Assembly: GCA_002344205.1 (NCBI GenBank)
Contig: DDSZ01000016.1
Coordinates: 1-35,443, forward strand
Length of the DNA stretch: 35,443 nt
Direction of reading: 5' to 3'
From: Opitutaceae bacterium UBA2377
Lineage (GTDB): Bacteria > Verrucomicrobiota > Verrucomicrobiia > Opitutales > Opitutaceae
A program made the translations under genes and the position numbers. Shown here one piece after another: positions 1-7,761 of the stretch; within the stretch, counting starts at the first letter, position 1; each line of letters starts with the position of its first letter. The notes under the pieces were generated by a model. That model was not told the origin of the DNA. It did no database searches and was given only the letters and a program-made list of their open reading frames with translations.

Positions 1-118
1 CATCAGCCGCAAGCGCAAGCTGCTCGACAAGCAGAAGGAGGGCAAAAAGAAGATGAAACAATTCGGCCGTGTTTCGATCCCATCTGATGCCTTCATCAAG
101 GTCCTGAAAACCAACTGA
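1..118 (+). CDS. lepA: Elongation factor 4 (LepA), C-terminal end only
   Basis: Only the last 38 codons lie in the window, read in the frame beginning at base 2 and ending at TGA 116-118. The visible tail is rich in Lys and Arg ([19 protein letters not shown]) and finishes with a [16 protein letters not shown] ending. This matches the conserved C-terminal tail of LepA/EF4, the ribosome-associated GTPase that back-translocates stalled ribosomes. The following gene is lepB, 11 bases downstream, and lepA-lepB is a common bacterial gene pair, which supports the call. The GTPase domains are outside the window, so their integrity cannot be judged. Confidence 0.88.
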   Translation, partial: ISRKRKLLDKQKEGKKKMKQFGRVSIPSDAFIKVLKTN

Positions 119-129
119 GGAAACCCGCC

Positions 130-1425
130 GTGTTCGGAATCTTTGCCTCACCCGCCCGCAAACTCCGGCAGTCCGCGGCCCATTGGTTGGAGCTCGCGGA
201 CAAGGTGCTGCATTTCCGCCGCGATATCCTGCCGGCCGCCGAGGTCGCGGAACTGCAGGCCCAGACGGCCGCCGTGCGCCGGCTGCTGAAGGAAAAGGCC
301 GAGACGGCGAAGCTGAAACTCGGGCTCGAATCCTTGGAAGAGATTCTCCGCCGCACCGGCGGGCTGCATTACCCGAAAAGCTCGCTGGTCGAGAACGTCG
401 AGTTTTTCCTCGTCGCCGCCATCGTGATCCTCGGCATCCGCACGTATTTCGTGCAGCCCTTCAAGATCCCGACGAACTCGATGTGGCCGACCTATTACGG
501 GATGACGGCGGACAATTTCCCCCCGGAGACCAAGCCCGCTCCGGGGCTGGTGGCGCAGGGGTTGCGGCTGGCGGCGTTTGGCGCCCAGCGCCGTGAGGTC
601 ACGGCTCCGCGTGGCGGCGAGGTCAGCGCCGACTTCATCAGCACAAGCAACGGGCTTACGATGGCCTATACGGTCAAGCGCGGCCGGAACTGGTTTGTCA
701 TCCCAACGCAGGTCCGCGAATACACCTTTTATGTGGACGGCACGCCGGCGACAGTGACCGTGCCGCTTGATTTTCACGATTTCGACCGCGTGGTCGTGGA
801 GACATTTTTCGGCGACCGCAAAGGCCTGTCCGATCATTTGCGCCGGCTGGAGCGCTCCGGAAAATCGGTGAGCCACAGCACGGTGACCCTCAACGCGCAG
901 CAAGGCCTGCGGGCGCAGGCTTACCGGCTGCCCTTGGATCGCACCGTGGCGGCCGGCGATCCCATCATCCGCTTCGATATCCTGACGGGCGACCAGTTGT
1001 TCGTGGACCGCATGAGCTATCATTTTGTGCGGCCGGCGGTCGGGCAGGGGTTTGTCTTTCGCACCGGTCAGATTCCCGGCATCGGCCAGGAGCAATATTA
1101 CATCAAGCGCCTGGTCGGGCTTCCGGGCGACACGCTAGAGATCAAAAATTTCACCCTTTACCGCAACGGCGCACCGATCACCGGCTCCGTGGCTTTTGAA
1201 AAGAACGCGCGGCAGGCCGACAGCTACGTCGGCTACCGCAACTATCGTGATCTGGCTGAAGGCCGCACTATGACCGTCCCGCCGGAAAGCTATCTGGCCC
1301 TTGGCGACAACTCGGCCAACAGCGAGGATGGCCGCTCATGGGGTTATGTGCCGGCCAAGGAAGCCGTCGGTCGCCCGTTGTTTATCTATTATCCATTTAC
1401 GAAGCGTTGGGGTCCAGCACGTTAG
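130..1425 (+). CDS. lepB: Signal peptidase I (LepB), with a large insertion
   Basis: Type I signal peptidase, which removes signal peptides from exported proteins at the outer face of the inner membrane. An N-terminal soluble stretch (about 1-90) is followed by one hydrophobic segment (about 93-108, FFLVAAIVILGIRTYF). The catalytic serine is Ser117 in PTNSMWPT, and the general-base lysine is Lys326 in YYIKRLVGLPGD. The family box GDNSANSEDGRSWGYVP is near residues 395-411. At 431 residues it is longer than E. coli LepB (about 324). Most of the excess lies between the serine and lysine boxes, about 209 residues apart here against about 55 in E. coli. It follows lepA after 11 bases and is probably co-transcribed with it. 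All catalytic motifs are intact. Confidence 0.93.
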   Translation: MFGIFASPARKLRQSAAHWLELADKVLHFRRDILPAAEVAELQAQTAAVRRLLKEKAETAKLKLGLESLEEILRRTGGLHYPKSSLVENVEFFLVAAIVILGIRTYFVQPFKIPTNSMWPTYYGMTADNFPPETKPAPGLVAQGLRLAAFGAQRREVTAPRGGEVSADFISTSNGLTMAYTVKRGRNWFVIPTQVREYTFYVDGTPATVTVPLDFHDFDRVVVETFFGDRKGLSDHLRRLERSGKSVSHSTVTLNAQQGLRAQAYRLPLDRTVAAGDPIIRFDILTGDQLFVDRMSYHFVRPAVGQGFVFRTGQIPGIGQEQYYIKRLVGLPGDTLEIKNFTLYRNGAPITGSVAFEKNARQADSYVGYRNYRDLAEGRTMTVPPESYLALGDNSANSEDGRSWGYVPAKEAVGRPLFIYYPFTKRWGPAR

Positions 1426-1471
1426 ATACTTATTATCGCACAATAAACATTATGTTCAATAATAATTGTGC
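1426..1471. promoter_or_regulatory. AT-rich leader with inverted repeats upstream of malQ
   Basis: This 46-base gap is far richer in A and T than its surroundings. It holds an inverted repeat GCACAAT (1438-1444) / ATTGTGC (1465-1471) with a 20-base spacer. Inside it is a second dyad, AACAT-T-ATGTT (1446-1456). The right outer arm touches the malQ ATG at 1472. The composition and symmetry suit a promoter or operator, but no good -35/-10 pair was found and no regulator is assigned. Confidence 0.35.
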
Positions 1472-2995
1472 ATGAATTCTCCTTTGTTTAATTGGCTGCA
1501 GCAACGCTCGGCCGGGCTGCTTTTGCACCCCACCTCATTGCCGGGTGACCAAGGAATCGGCGTATTGGATGAGTTCGTGGATGCCTTGTTCGCCCTGCTG
1601 CGGGATGCCGGACTGCATTATTGGCAAGTCTGCCCACTGGGTCCAACCGGCTACGGGGATTCGCCTTATCAGTGTTTCTCGGCGTTTGCTGGTAATCCCT
1701 ATCTGATCGATCTGGAGCCGCTGCGGAAAGCGGGCTTGGTGACGGCGGCCGAGATGCAGACGCTTCAAGCCCTGCCGCGCGAAACCACCGACTTTGGCTG
1801 GCTCTATGTGACCAAGTTCCCGGTGCTTTTCGCCGCCTATGAACGTCAGCGGCAAAAGCCACGCGCGCTGCCCTACGGGGATTTTGCGGCCTTTCAGGAT
1901 GCGCACCGGCACTGGCTGCAGCCGTTTGCCCTGTTCATGGCGTTCAAGGACCACTTCAAGGGCCAGCCTTGGTGGGAATGGCCCCAGGCGGTGCGCTTCT
2001 TCGCCACGGCCAAGGACAACCCGCTGGCTGCGAAGCTGGCTGCCCGCGCCGAAGCCCACGCTTTCTTCCAATATCTGTTCTTCGGGCAGTGGCAGAATGT
2101 GCGCCGCAAGGCCCGTGCCCATGGCATCGAGCTGATTGGCGATGCGCCGATTTTTGTGGCGCGCGACAGTGCGGATGTCTGGTCCCGGCCGGAACTGTTC
2201 CAAGTCGATGCCCGCACCGGCCAGCCCACCGCCGTGGCGGGCGTGCCGCCGGATTATTTTTCGGCCGACGGCCAGCTTTGGGGCAATCCTCTCTACGCTT
2301 GGGAAAAGCATGCGGCCGAAGGATACGCTTGGTGGCTCGACCGCTTGCGGGCCAACTTCGTCCTTTGCGATGTGGTGCGCATCGATCACTTCCGCGCGTT
2401 CGATACGTATTGGTCCATCCCGGCGGATTCGCCCACGGCGAAGAACGGTGCCTGGAAATCGGGTCCGGGTTTGGATTTTTTCCGTGCGGTGCAGGCCGCC
2501 CTGCCGGCCTGCCGGCTCATTGCCGAAGACTTGGGTGACCTGACGCCGTCGGTCCACGCCCTGCGCCAGGCCACCGGTTTGCCCGGCATGGCCATCCTGC
2601 AATTCGCGTTTGGCGGCGAAAACACCAACACCTACCTGCCGCACAATCTGGAGGCCAACACCGTCGTTTACCCCGGCACACACGACAACGACACCACCGT
2701 CGGTTGGTATGCCAAGGCCCCGGAGAAAACCCGTGACCACGTGCGGCGCTACCTGCGCGTGGATGGACGGGAGATCGCCTGGGATTTTGTCCGCGCCGGC
2801 TACGCCGCCGTTTCAAATCTCGCGATCTTCCCCCTGCCCGACCTGCTCAGCCTGGACGGCAAGGCCCGCTTCAACACTCCGGGTGTCGCCGCGGGCAACT
2901 GGCAATGGCGCTGCACGATGGCGCAATTGGCGGCTTTGCATCGCGAAAGCGCGCCCTATCTGCGCGAACTCGGCGAACTTTACGGGCGGTCCTGA
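1472..2995 (+). CDS. malQ: 4-alpha-glucanotransferase (amylomaltase, GH77)
   Basis: Transfers alpha-1,4-glucan segments between maltodextrins in the cytoplasm, as part of maltodextrin or glycogen turnover. The protein is 507 residues from ATG 1472, close to the usual size for compact bacterial amylomaltases. Visible GH77 motifs are PLGPTGYGDSPYQ (55-67), GDAPIFVARDSADVW (223-237), the nucleophile Asp305 in RIDHFRAF, the acid/base Glu352 in AEDLGD and Asp405 in GTHDNDTT. A TTG two codons upstream (1466) is possible, but ATG is preferred. No clear Shine-Dalgarno sequence is present. It converges on the OleB-like gene and the two reading frames overlap by 16 bases (2980-2995). No other maltose gene lies nearby. 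Confidence 0.95.
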   Translation: MNSPLFNWLQQRSAGLLLHPTSLPGDQGIGVLDEFVDALFALLRDAGLHYWQVCPLGPTGYGDSPYQCFSAFAGNPYLIDLEPLRKAGLVTAAEMQTLQALPRETTDFGWLYVTKFPVLFAAYERQRQKPRALPYGDFAAFQDAHRHWLQPFALFMAFKDHFKGQPWWEWPQAVRFFATAKDNPLAAKLAARAEAHAFFQYLFFGQWQNVRRKARAHGIELIGDAPIFVARDSADVWSRPELFQVDARTGQPTAVAGVPPDYFSADGQLWGNPLYAWEKHAAEGYAWWLDRLRANFVLCDVVRIDHFRAFDTYWSIPADSPTAKNGAWKSGPGLDFFRAVQAALPACRLIAEDLGDLTPSVHALRQATGLPGMAILQFAFGGENTNTYLPHNLEANTVVYPGTHDNDTTVGWYAKAPEKTRDHVRRYLRVDGREIAWDFVRAGYAAVSNLAIFPLPDLLSLDGKARFNTPGVAAGNWQWRCTMAQLAALHRESAPYLRELGELYGRS

Positions 2996-3870
2996 AGCAG
3001 GAAAGCGGCGATGCGCGGCACGACCTCGGTATTCGCATCGGCCAACACGTAGTGGCCGGCGTCGGGCAGATAAACCGTCTCAGCCTGTGGCAGCCGATGC
3101 CGCCACTCCGCGTAGAAATGATCATTGAAGCAGAAGTCCCGTCCGCCCCAAACGATCAGCGCGGGCCGGTTCGCCAATGATTGCAGCCCTTCGGCGGTCG
3201 CCGTGAGTGCGTTCCAAGTGGGATGATCCTGGGTCATCGGGATGTCTTTCACGAAAGCATTCACTGCCACCCGGTTTGCCCACGAATCATACGGCAGCAG
3301 AAATCCCCGCCGCTCGACCGCGCTGAGTTTGCGCCGGTGCATGGCCATCCAGACCGCGGGTCCGGCGAAACCGTTCAACCCGCGCACCACGAACGTGCCG
3401 GCGCCGCGCAGCTTGCAAAGTGCGATCCGGCGCGGGAGGTGCGGCGACGGGAAGGCTGCGGTGTTCAGGATGACCAGCCGGTCGATCAATTCCGGGTAGC
3501 GCGCCGCGAAACCGAATCCGATCGCACCGCCCCAATCGTGCACCACCAGGTGAACCTTGGTCAGCCCGAGTGTGCGCACCAGCGCCGCCACGTCATCAAT
3601 GCGCGTGGCCAAGGTGTAGGGATAATCCTGCGGTTTCTCGGACAAGCCCATGCCGATGTGGTCGGGCGCGATGCACCGCCGGCCGGGGGCCACGGCCTGC
3701 ACCAGCTCGCGGTAGTAAAATGACCACGTCGGGTTGCCGTGGAGCATGAGCACGGCCTCGCTCCCCTGCCCTTCGTCGAGATAACTCATCCGCGCCCCGC
3801 GTGGCGTGGTGAAGCTGTGCGGCGAAAACGGATAAAGCGGGCGCAGCCAGTCCGGGATGGTCGCGCTCAT
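2980..3870 (-). CDS. Alpha/beta hydrolase of the haloalkane dehalogenase-like family, OleB-like
   Basis: A 296-residue alpha/beta hydrolase and the last gene of the minus-strand lipid cluster. The oxyanion-region motif HGNPTWSFYYR spans 44-54. The nucleophile is Asp112 in HDWGG, the probable acid is Asp245 in GGRDF and the base is His273 in AGHYVLAD. An Asp nucleophile with HGNP is typical of haloalkane dehalogenases and of OleB, which decarboxylates beta-lactones to cis-olefins in long-chain hydrocarbon synthesis. The TWSFYYR continuation and the OleA-like gene 2 bases upstream favour OleB over a dehalogenase. I chose ATG 3870 because longer starts run into the OleA-like gene. OleC, which makes the beta-lactone substrate, is not in the window, so the actual substrate is inferred. 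Confidence 0.75.
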   Translation of the reverse strand: MSATIPDWLRPLYPFSPHSFTTPRGARMSYLDEGQGSEAVLMLHGNPTWSFYYRELVQAVAPGRRCIAPDHIGMGLSEKPQDYPYTLATRIDDVAALVRTLGLTKVHLVVHDWGGAIGFGFAARYPELIDRLVILNTAAFPSPHLPRRIALCKLRGAGTFVVRGLNGFAGPAVWMAMHRRKLSAVERRGFLLPYDSWANRVAVNAFVKDIPMTQDHPTWNALTATAEGLQSLANRPALIVWGGRDFCFNDHFYAEWRHRLPQAETVYLPDAGHYVLADANTEVVPRIAAFLLQDRP

Positions 3871-3872
3871 GG

Positions 3873-4907
3873 TTACCACTCCAAGGCAAGCATCAGGCAA
3901 TTCAGGCCGCTGCCGATGCCCAACAAGCCCACCTTGTGTCCTTCGCGGATGGTCCCCGCCTCGACCGCCGCGCACAGCGTCGCGGGCAGTGCGACGGAGC
4001 CGGTGTTACCGAGCGTTTCAAATGTCGAATAATCCTTGGTGAGATCGAGCCCGAGCGCCTCGTAGAGTTTACGCCGGTGAACACTGCCGACCTGATGGCA
4101 AACAAAGCGATCGATCTGTGCGGCGCTCCACCCGGTCTCGGCCGTAAACTCGCGCCAAGTTTCCCGGGCGAGGTCGATGCCGGCGACCAGCAGCGCCTCG
4201 GAGTCGGTCTGCATCGCCAGCGAATCGGCGCCATGCGTATCCCCCTGGCACAATTCGCTGTGGGCCGTCGCAGCCCGGGCCACGCCGCCGATGAGCCGGT
4301 GGACGCGACCGCTGACGAGGTCCTCGTGGCATACCACCGCGCCGACCGCACCGGAGCCGATGGTGAGATTGGCGAAATACGGCTTGATGCCGTTGCGATC
4401 GAGCGGCTGTTCCAGGAGCGTCTGTAGGGTCTGTTCCACCAACGGCCGGCTGTTTTCCCCGGCCACGATCAACGCGCAGCGGATCTGGCCCGACTCGATC
4501 AATCCCGCCGCGACGGTCAGGGCGTTCAACAGTCCGAGGCAGGCATTGGAAACGTCAAAAATCTGGGCCGTCGGCGGCAGGCCGATCTTGCGGTGCGCAA
4601 AGGAAGCCGTCGCCGGCTCCAGCATGTCGCGGCTCACCGCGCAGTGGATGAACAGCTCCACCTGCTCCGCCCTGAGGCCGGACTTCGCCAGGGCCGCGCG
4701 GCCCGCGGCGGCGCTCGCATCGGACGGCCGGGTGCCGGCCGGCCAGACGCGGCGTTCGCGAATCCCCGTCATCAGCTCCAGCCGGCCTTCCGGCAGCCGC
4801 AGGCGTTCGTAGAGCGGCTGCAAGCGGCGCTCGATCTCCGTGGAGGAAAGCACTTCGGATGGCAGCGTGACGGCCAGCGATTCGATGCAGGTATGCCGGA
4901 AGCGCAT
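3873..4907 (-). CDS. Thiolase-fold ketoacyl synthase III-like protein, OleA-like
   Basis: A 344-residue thiolase-superfamily condensing enzyme. Cys123 (DVSNACLG), His271 (CHQVG) and Asn301 (GNTGSVALP) form the Cys-His-Asn triad of the FabH/OleA group. OleA joins two long acyl thioesters head to head into a 2-alkyl-3-keto acid, the first step to long-chain olefins or ketones. Two features point to OleA rather than FabH: the DVSNACLG context of the cysteine, and the block HCAVSRDMLEPATA (89-102) with Glu97, which resembles the region of the glutamate regarded as diagnostic for OleA. It follows the FabI-like gene by 3 bases and precedes the OleB-like gene by 2, so the three are surely co-transcribed. 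A DarB-like or FabH-like role is the alternative. Confidence 0.78.
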   Translation of the reverse strand: MRFRHTCIESLAVTLPSEVLSSTEIERRLQPLYERLRLPEGRLELMTGIRERRVWPAGTRPSDASAAAGRAALAKSGLRAEQVELFIHCAVSRDMLEPATASFAHRKIGLPPTAQIFDVSNACLGLLNALTVAAGLIESGQIRCALIVAGENSRPLVEQTLQTLLEQPLDRNGIKPYFANLTIGSGAVGAVVCHEDLVSGRVHRLIGGVARAATAHSELCQGDTHGADSLAMQTDSEALLVAGIDLARETWREFTAETGWSAAQIDRFVCHQVGSVHRRKLYEALGLDLTKDYSTFETLGNTGSVALPATLCAAVEAGTIREGHKVGLLGIGSGLNCLMLALEW

Positions 4908-4910
4908 GGT

Positions 4911-5723
4911 TCAGCGTTCGGGCCGCATCGCGAGGCGCACGATGTCCTTGTCGTAAAAATTGCTGCCGAGACCCGCGTCCACCACCAAGGTCGTGCCGTT
5001 CAGTCCGCTACTCCGCGGGCTCAGCAGGAAGAGCGCGGCATGCGCGACCTCGGCCGTGGACAGGTTGCGCTTCCGGAAGGTGAGCTTCTCGGTGTAAAGG
5101 TAGCTCTCCAAGTAGCCGGGGATGCCGGCGGACGCGCTCGTCTTGAGCGGCCCCGCGCCTACGACATTGAAACGCACTTCGCTGTCCGCGCTGAACGACT
5201 TCGCCAGAAACCGGCTGGTCGATTCGAGCGCGGCCTTGATCGGCCCCATGTAGCCGTAGTTGTCGGGCGTCACCGTCAAGGACGAGATGCCGATGGTGAC
5301 GACCGAGGCGTTCTTCACAAGGTGTGGCTTGAAGGCCCGGGCCAGCTCGACCAGCGAAAACGAGGAGATCGCGGTGGCCTGAAGATAGTCAGCCCGTTTC
5401 GTTTCATGGAAGGGCTTGAAGCCCTCGCTGTAGTTGGCGAAGGCGATGGAGTGGACGAGACCGTGCAGCGGCCCGTGCCCGCCGACGGCAATCTCCGCGG
5501 CGAGCCGCTCAACCCCGCCCTCTTGCTCCATGTCGCAAACATAGACCGGCCGGCCGGCAAGCTGGGCCTCAAGCGATTTTTTGCGCGTCTCGGACCTGAC
5601 GCTGTAAACGACCTTTGCGCCCTGCTCCTCCAGGGCCTGCGCGATGAACCACGCCACACTTTTGCGGTTGGCCACACCGACGACAACAAAGGTTTTTCCG
5701 CTGAGCTGGAGAAAGTCGGACAT
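4911..5723 (-). CDS. Enoyl-ACP reductase-like SDR (FabI family) with an altered active site
   Basis: A 270-residue short-chain dehydrogenase of the FabI type, which reduces trans-2-enoyl-ACP with NAD(P)H. The FabI nucleotide motif GVANRKSVAW lies at 16-25. Tyr156 and Lys163 (YGYMGPIK) occupy the E. coli FabI positions with the same numbering, and VVGAGPLKTSA matches the substrate loop. The residue aligned with E. coli Tyr146 is Ile146 (VTIGISSLT), so one of the two conserved active-site tyrosines is missing. That could mean reduced or changed activity, for example a different acyl substrate. It sits between the FabZ-like gene (23 bases upstream) and the OleA-like gene, inside a dedicated lipid operon. 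It is probably not the housekeeping FabI, but this is inference. Confidence 0.83.
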   Translation of the reverse strand: MSDFLQLSGKTFVVVGVANRKSVAWFIAQALEEQGAKVVYSVRSETRKKSLEAQLAGRPVYVCDMEQEGGVERLAAEIAVGGHGPLHGLVHSIAFANYSEGFKPFHETKRADYLQATAISSFSLVELARAFKPHLVKNASVVTIGISSLTVTPDNYGYMGPIKAALESTSRFLAKSFSADSEVRFNVVGAGPLKTSASAGIPGYLESYLYTEKLTFRKRNLSTAEVAHAALFLLSPRSSGLNGTTLVVDAGLGSNFYDKDIVRLAMRPER

Positions 5724-5746
5724 GTTTGTGGTCGGTGGCCGCGTGC

Positions 5747-6208
5747 TCAGACGGCGGGCTGGCCCTCGGGTGCTTTCCAGGCGACGGCAAATTCAACCGT
5801 CAGCACGCGGGTGCCGTCCGCCTTTTTGATGTTGCCGCTCATCATCGTGAATCCGCCCATCGCTTCCTTTTTCTTCACCTCGATGAGCGTCGTGTCGCCG
5901 GGATAGACCGGGTTGCGAAAGCGCACATCGCTGATCTTCGCGAGCAGCGGCACGCCCTCCCCCGGCTTGGCGCCGCCTGCCAGCGCCTGCTTCGCCATGT
6001 AGAGCGCACCCGTCTGGAAGACGGATTCGCACAGCAGCACGCCGGGCGTGATCGGCGCCCCCGGGTAGTGTCCGCGGTAAAAATCCTCGTCGGCCCGCCA
6101 GAGGCGCTGCGCCACCAGCACATCGGACGCTTCGCTCACGATCGAGTCTACGAACAAAAACGGCGGCCGGTGCGGGATAAGGTCGGTGACGGTTGCCATG
6201 GGCTGCAT
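5747..6208 (-). CDS. 3-hydroxyacyl-ACP dehydratase-like hotdog protein (FabZ family)
   Basis: A 153-residue hotdog-fold protein of the FabZ type, which dehydrates 3-hydroxyacyl-ACP to the 2-enoyl form. N-terminal LIPHRPPFLFVD is the typical FabZ opening. The active-site segment HYPGAPITPGVLLCES contains His47 and Glu61, equivalent to the catalytic His and Glu of FabZ. The ATG at 6208 shares one base with the TGA of the preceding oxidoreductase (TGATG), indicating translational coupling. A TTG codon directly upstream at 6211 is a less likely start. The size is normal for the family. In this cluster it supplies the double bonds that the FabI-like enzyme or the two flavoenzymes could then act on. 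Confidence 0.88.
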   Translation of the reverse strand: MQPMATVTDLIPHRPPFLFVDSIVSEASDVLVAQRLWRADEDFYRGHYPGAPITPGVLLCESVFQTGALYMAKQALAGGAKPGEGVPLLAKISDVRFRNPVYPGDTTLIEVKKKEAMGGFTMMSGNIKKADGTRVLTVEFAVAWKAPEGQPAV

Positions 6209-7695
6209 CAAGCCGGACGGTGGCCGGGCTGGCCAGATTGGAATTCAGTCGCCACCGGATTGAGACGTTTCAGCTCAAACAGCGCCTTGTCGATCTTGTT
6301 GGCGGTGATGACGCCGTAGTTGATGGTGCCGAGCCAGCCGGACATGATGATGCCCACGCTGCCGGCGTGATAGAGTCCGGGCAGTTTCTCCGGCAGGTCC
6401 ATCGAGACCTTCAGGCCTTCGAACTTGGTGCCGAAGGAGGTGCCGTTCAGATGCGTCGTGTAATACTCGATGGTCCGGGGCGTGGCTGCCTCCATCCAGT
6501 CGATTTTGCCGCGCACATCCGGAATGAATTTCTCCAGGGCCGCGAGCGACTCTTCGATCAGTCGCTGCTTGTGCCGGGCGTATTCCTCGTCGCCGAGGTT
6601 TTTCCAGTCGGGGTAGCGGCCGTTCAGGGAGACCACGACCGTATAGCGATCCGATCCCGGGCGGGTGTCGGGATAATAGACCGAGAAGGTCCGGCTCGTC
6701 GTGTGAAAATTCACCAGTTCCTCGCTGCTGTAGTGCGGCGCGGCCGAGGTGAACACGAGGTCGCCGATATGCGGGATGCTCTCACCCTTCCGGATGCCGA
6801 AATACACCTGGCACGAACTGGTGTTGATGCGCACCGCCTCGGCCGCGGCCACATAATCGGCGGGAAAATGCTCCGCCCCGGCGAGCCGGAAGACGGTGTT
6901 CTTGATGTTTGCATTGGAGAGGACGGCCTTCGCGCGGATGACCCGGCCGTTGTTGGCCACGATGCCGCAGGCGACTTTTCGGCCGTCGCGTTCCTCGACG
7001 AGGATTTTTTCCACCAGCACTTTTTTGCGGACTTCTACCCCGTTCTTCGTGAGCTCGGCGACCATCTTTTTGATCAGGAGGTCCGAGCCGCCGCGAAAGG
7101 TGTAAACGCCGGCGCCCATGAAATTTGAAAACACGATACCGTAGGTGATCGCGGGATCCTCCGGCGTGGAGCCGTTGGCGTAGGTGATGGGCTCCATCAG
7201 CAGCCGGTGCACATCGGGCCGGCCCGGGAAGAACCGCTCAAACATCTGGCCGGTTGTTTCCGGGTTGTTGTCGTAGAAATTCATCGACCGGAGGTGGTCG
7301 TAGAACTTCTCGACGACCGCGGGATCGAGTTTGAACTGCTCCACCAAAACGCGCGTGTAATCCTCCCGGGTGAAGGTCGTCCACACGTCCATCTGCGGGT
7401 TGACGAAGCGGATGTCCTTCAGTTGCACGATCGAGTCGGCGATCTCCTTCGTCCAATATTTGCGGCAGCTCTTGATCATGCCGCTGGGGAAACCGTGGAG
7501 GGAGATGTCGAAGATATGCCCGCCCTTTCTCGTGAACCAGGTGGCCAGTCCGCCGAACTGGTAGTGATGCTCCAGCAGCAGCACCTTGTGACCGGCCTTG
7601 GCGAGGTAGTTGGCGCCGGTGAGTCCGCCCAAGCCGCTGCCAATGACGATCACGTCATACTCGTCCGCCGCACCTTTTAGCCAGTCGTAAGCCAT
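6208..7695 (-). CDS. CrtI/CrtISO-type FAD-dependent oxidoreductase (second of the pair)
   Basis: A 495-residue flavoprotein of the phytoene desaturase / carotenoid isomerase / retinol saturase family. The FAD dinucleotide motif [20 protein letters not shown] begins at about residue 17, followed by the flavin-binding [13 protein letters not shown]. The C-terminal family motif [11 protein letters not shown] with [11 protein letters not shown] closes the FAD site. Family members desaturate, isomerise or saturate conjugated polyenes. No phytoene synthase or other carotenoid gene is present. The gene lies between ACP and FabZ genes, so the substrate is more likely an acyl chain, possibly ACP-bound. 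It overlaps fabZ by one base and follows its paralogue after 66 bases. The family is well supported; the reaction is unknown. Confidence 0.83.
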   Translation of the reverse strand: MAYDWLKGAADEYDVIVIGSGLGGLTGANYLAKAGHKVLLLEHHYQFGGLATWFTRKGGHIFDISLHGFPSGMIKSCRKYWTKEIADSIVQLKDIRFVNPQMDVWTTFTREDYTRVLVEQFKLDPAVVEKFYDHLRSMNFYDNNPETTGQMFERFFPGRPDVHRLLMEPITYANGSTPEDPAITYGIVFSNFMGAGVYTFRGGSDLLIKKMVAELTKNGVEVRKKVLVEKILVEERDGRKVACGIVANNGRVIRAKAVLSNANIKNTVFRLAGAEHFPADYVAAAEAVRINTSSCQVYFGIRKGESIPHIGDLVFTSAAPHYSSEELVNFHTTSRTFSVYYPDTRPGSDRYTVVVSLNGRYPDWKNLGDEEYARHKQRLIEESLAALEKFIPDVRGKIDWMEAATPRTIEYYTTHLNGTSFGTKFEGLKVSMDLPEKLPGLYHAGSVGIIMSGWLGTINYGVITANKIDKALFELKRLNPVATEFQSGQPGHRPA

Positions 7696-7761
7696 GTGAA
7701 GGGTTCAGCGAAGCAAAGGCCGCCGCCCGCTGGCAAGGGGTTTTGCGTCCGGCCGCACGGC

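Noticed and set aside
2980..3870. Haloalkane dehalogenase for degradation of halogenated compounds
   Set aside because: The fold family matches, but the TWSFYYR continuation and the tight coupling to an OleA-like gene fit OleB better. Dehalogenase activity is not strictly excluded.
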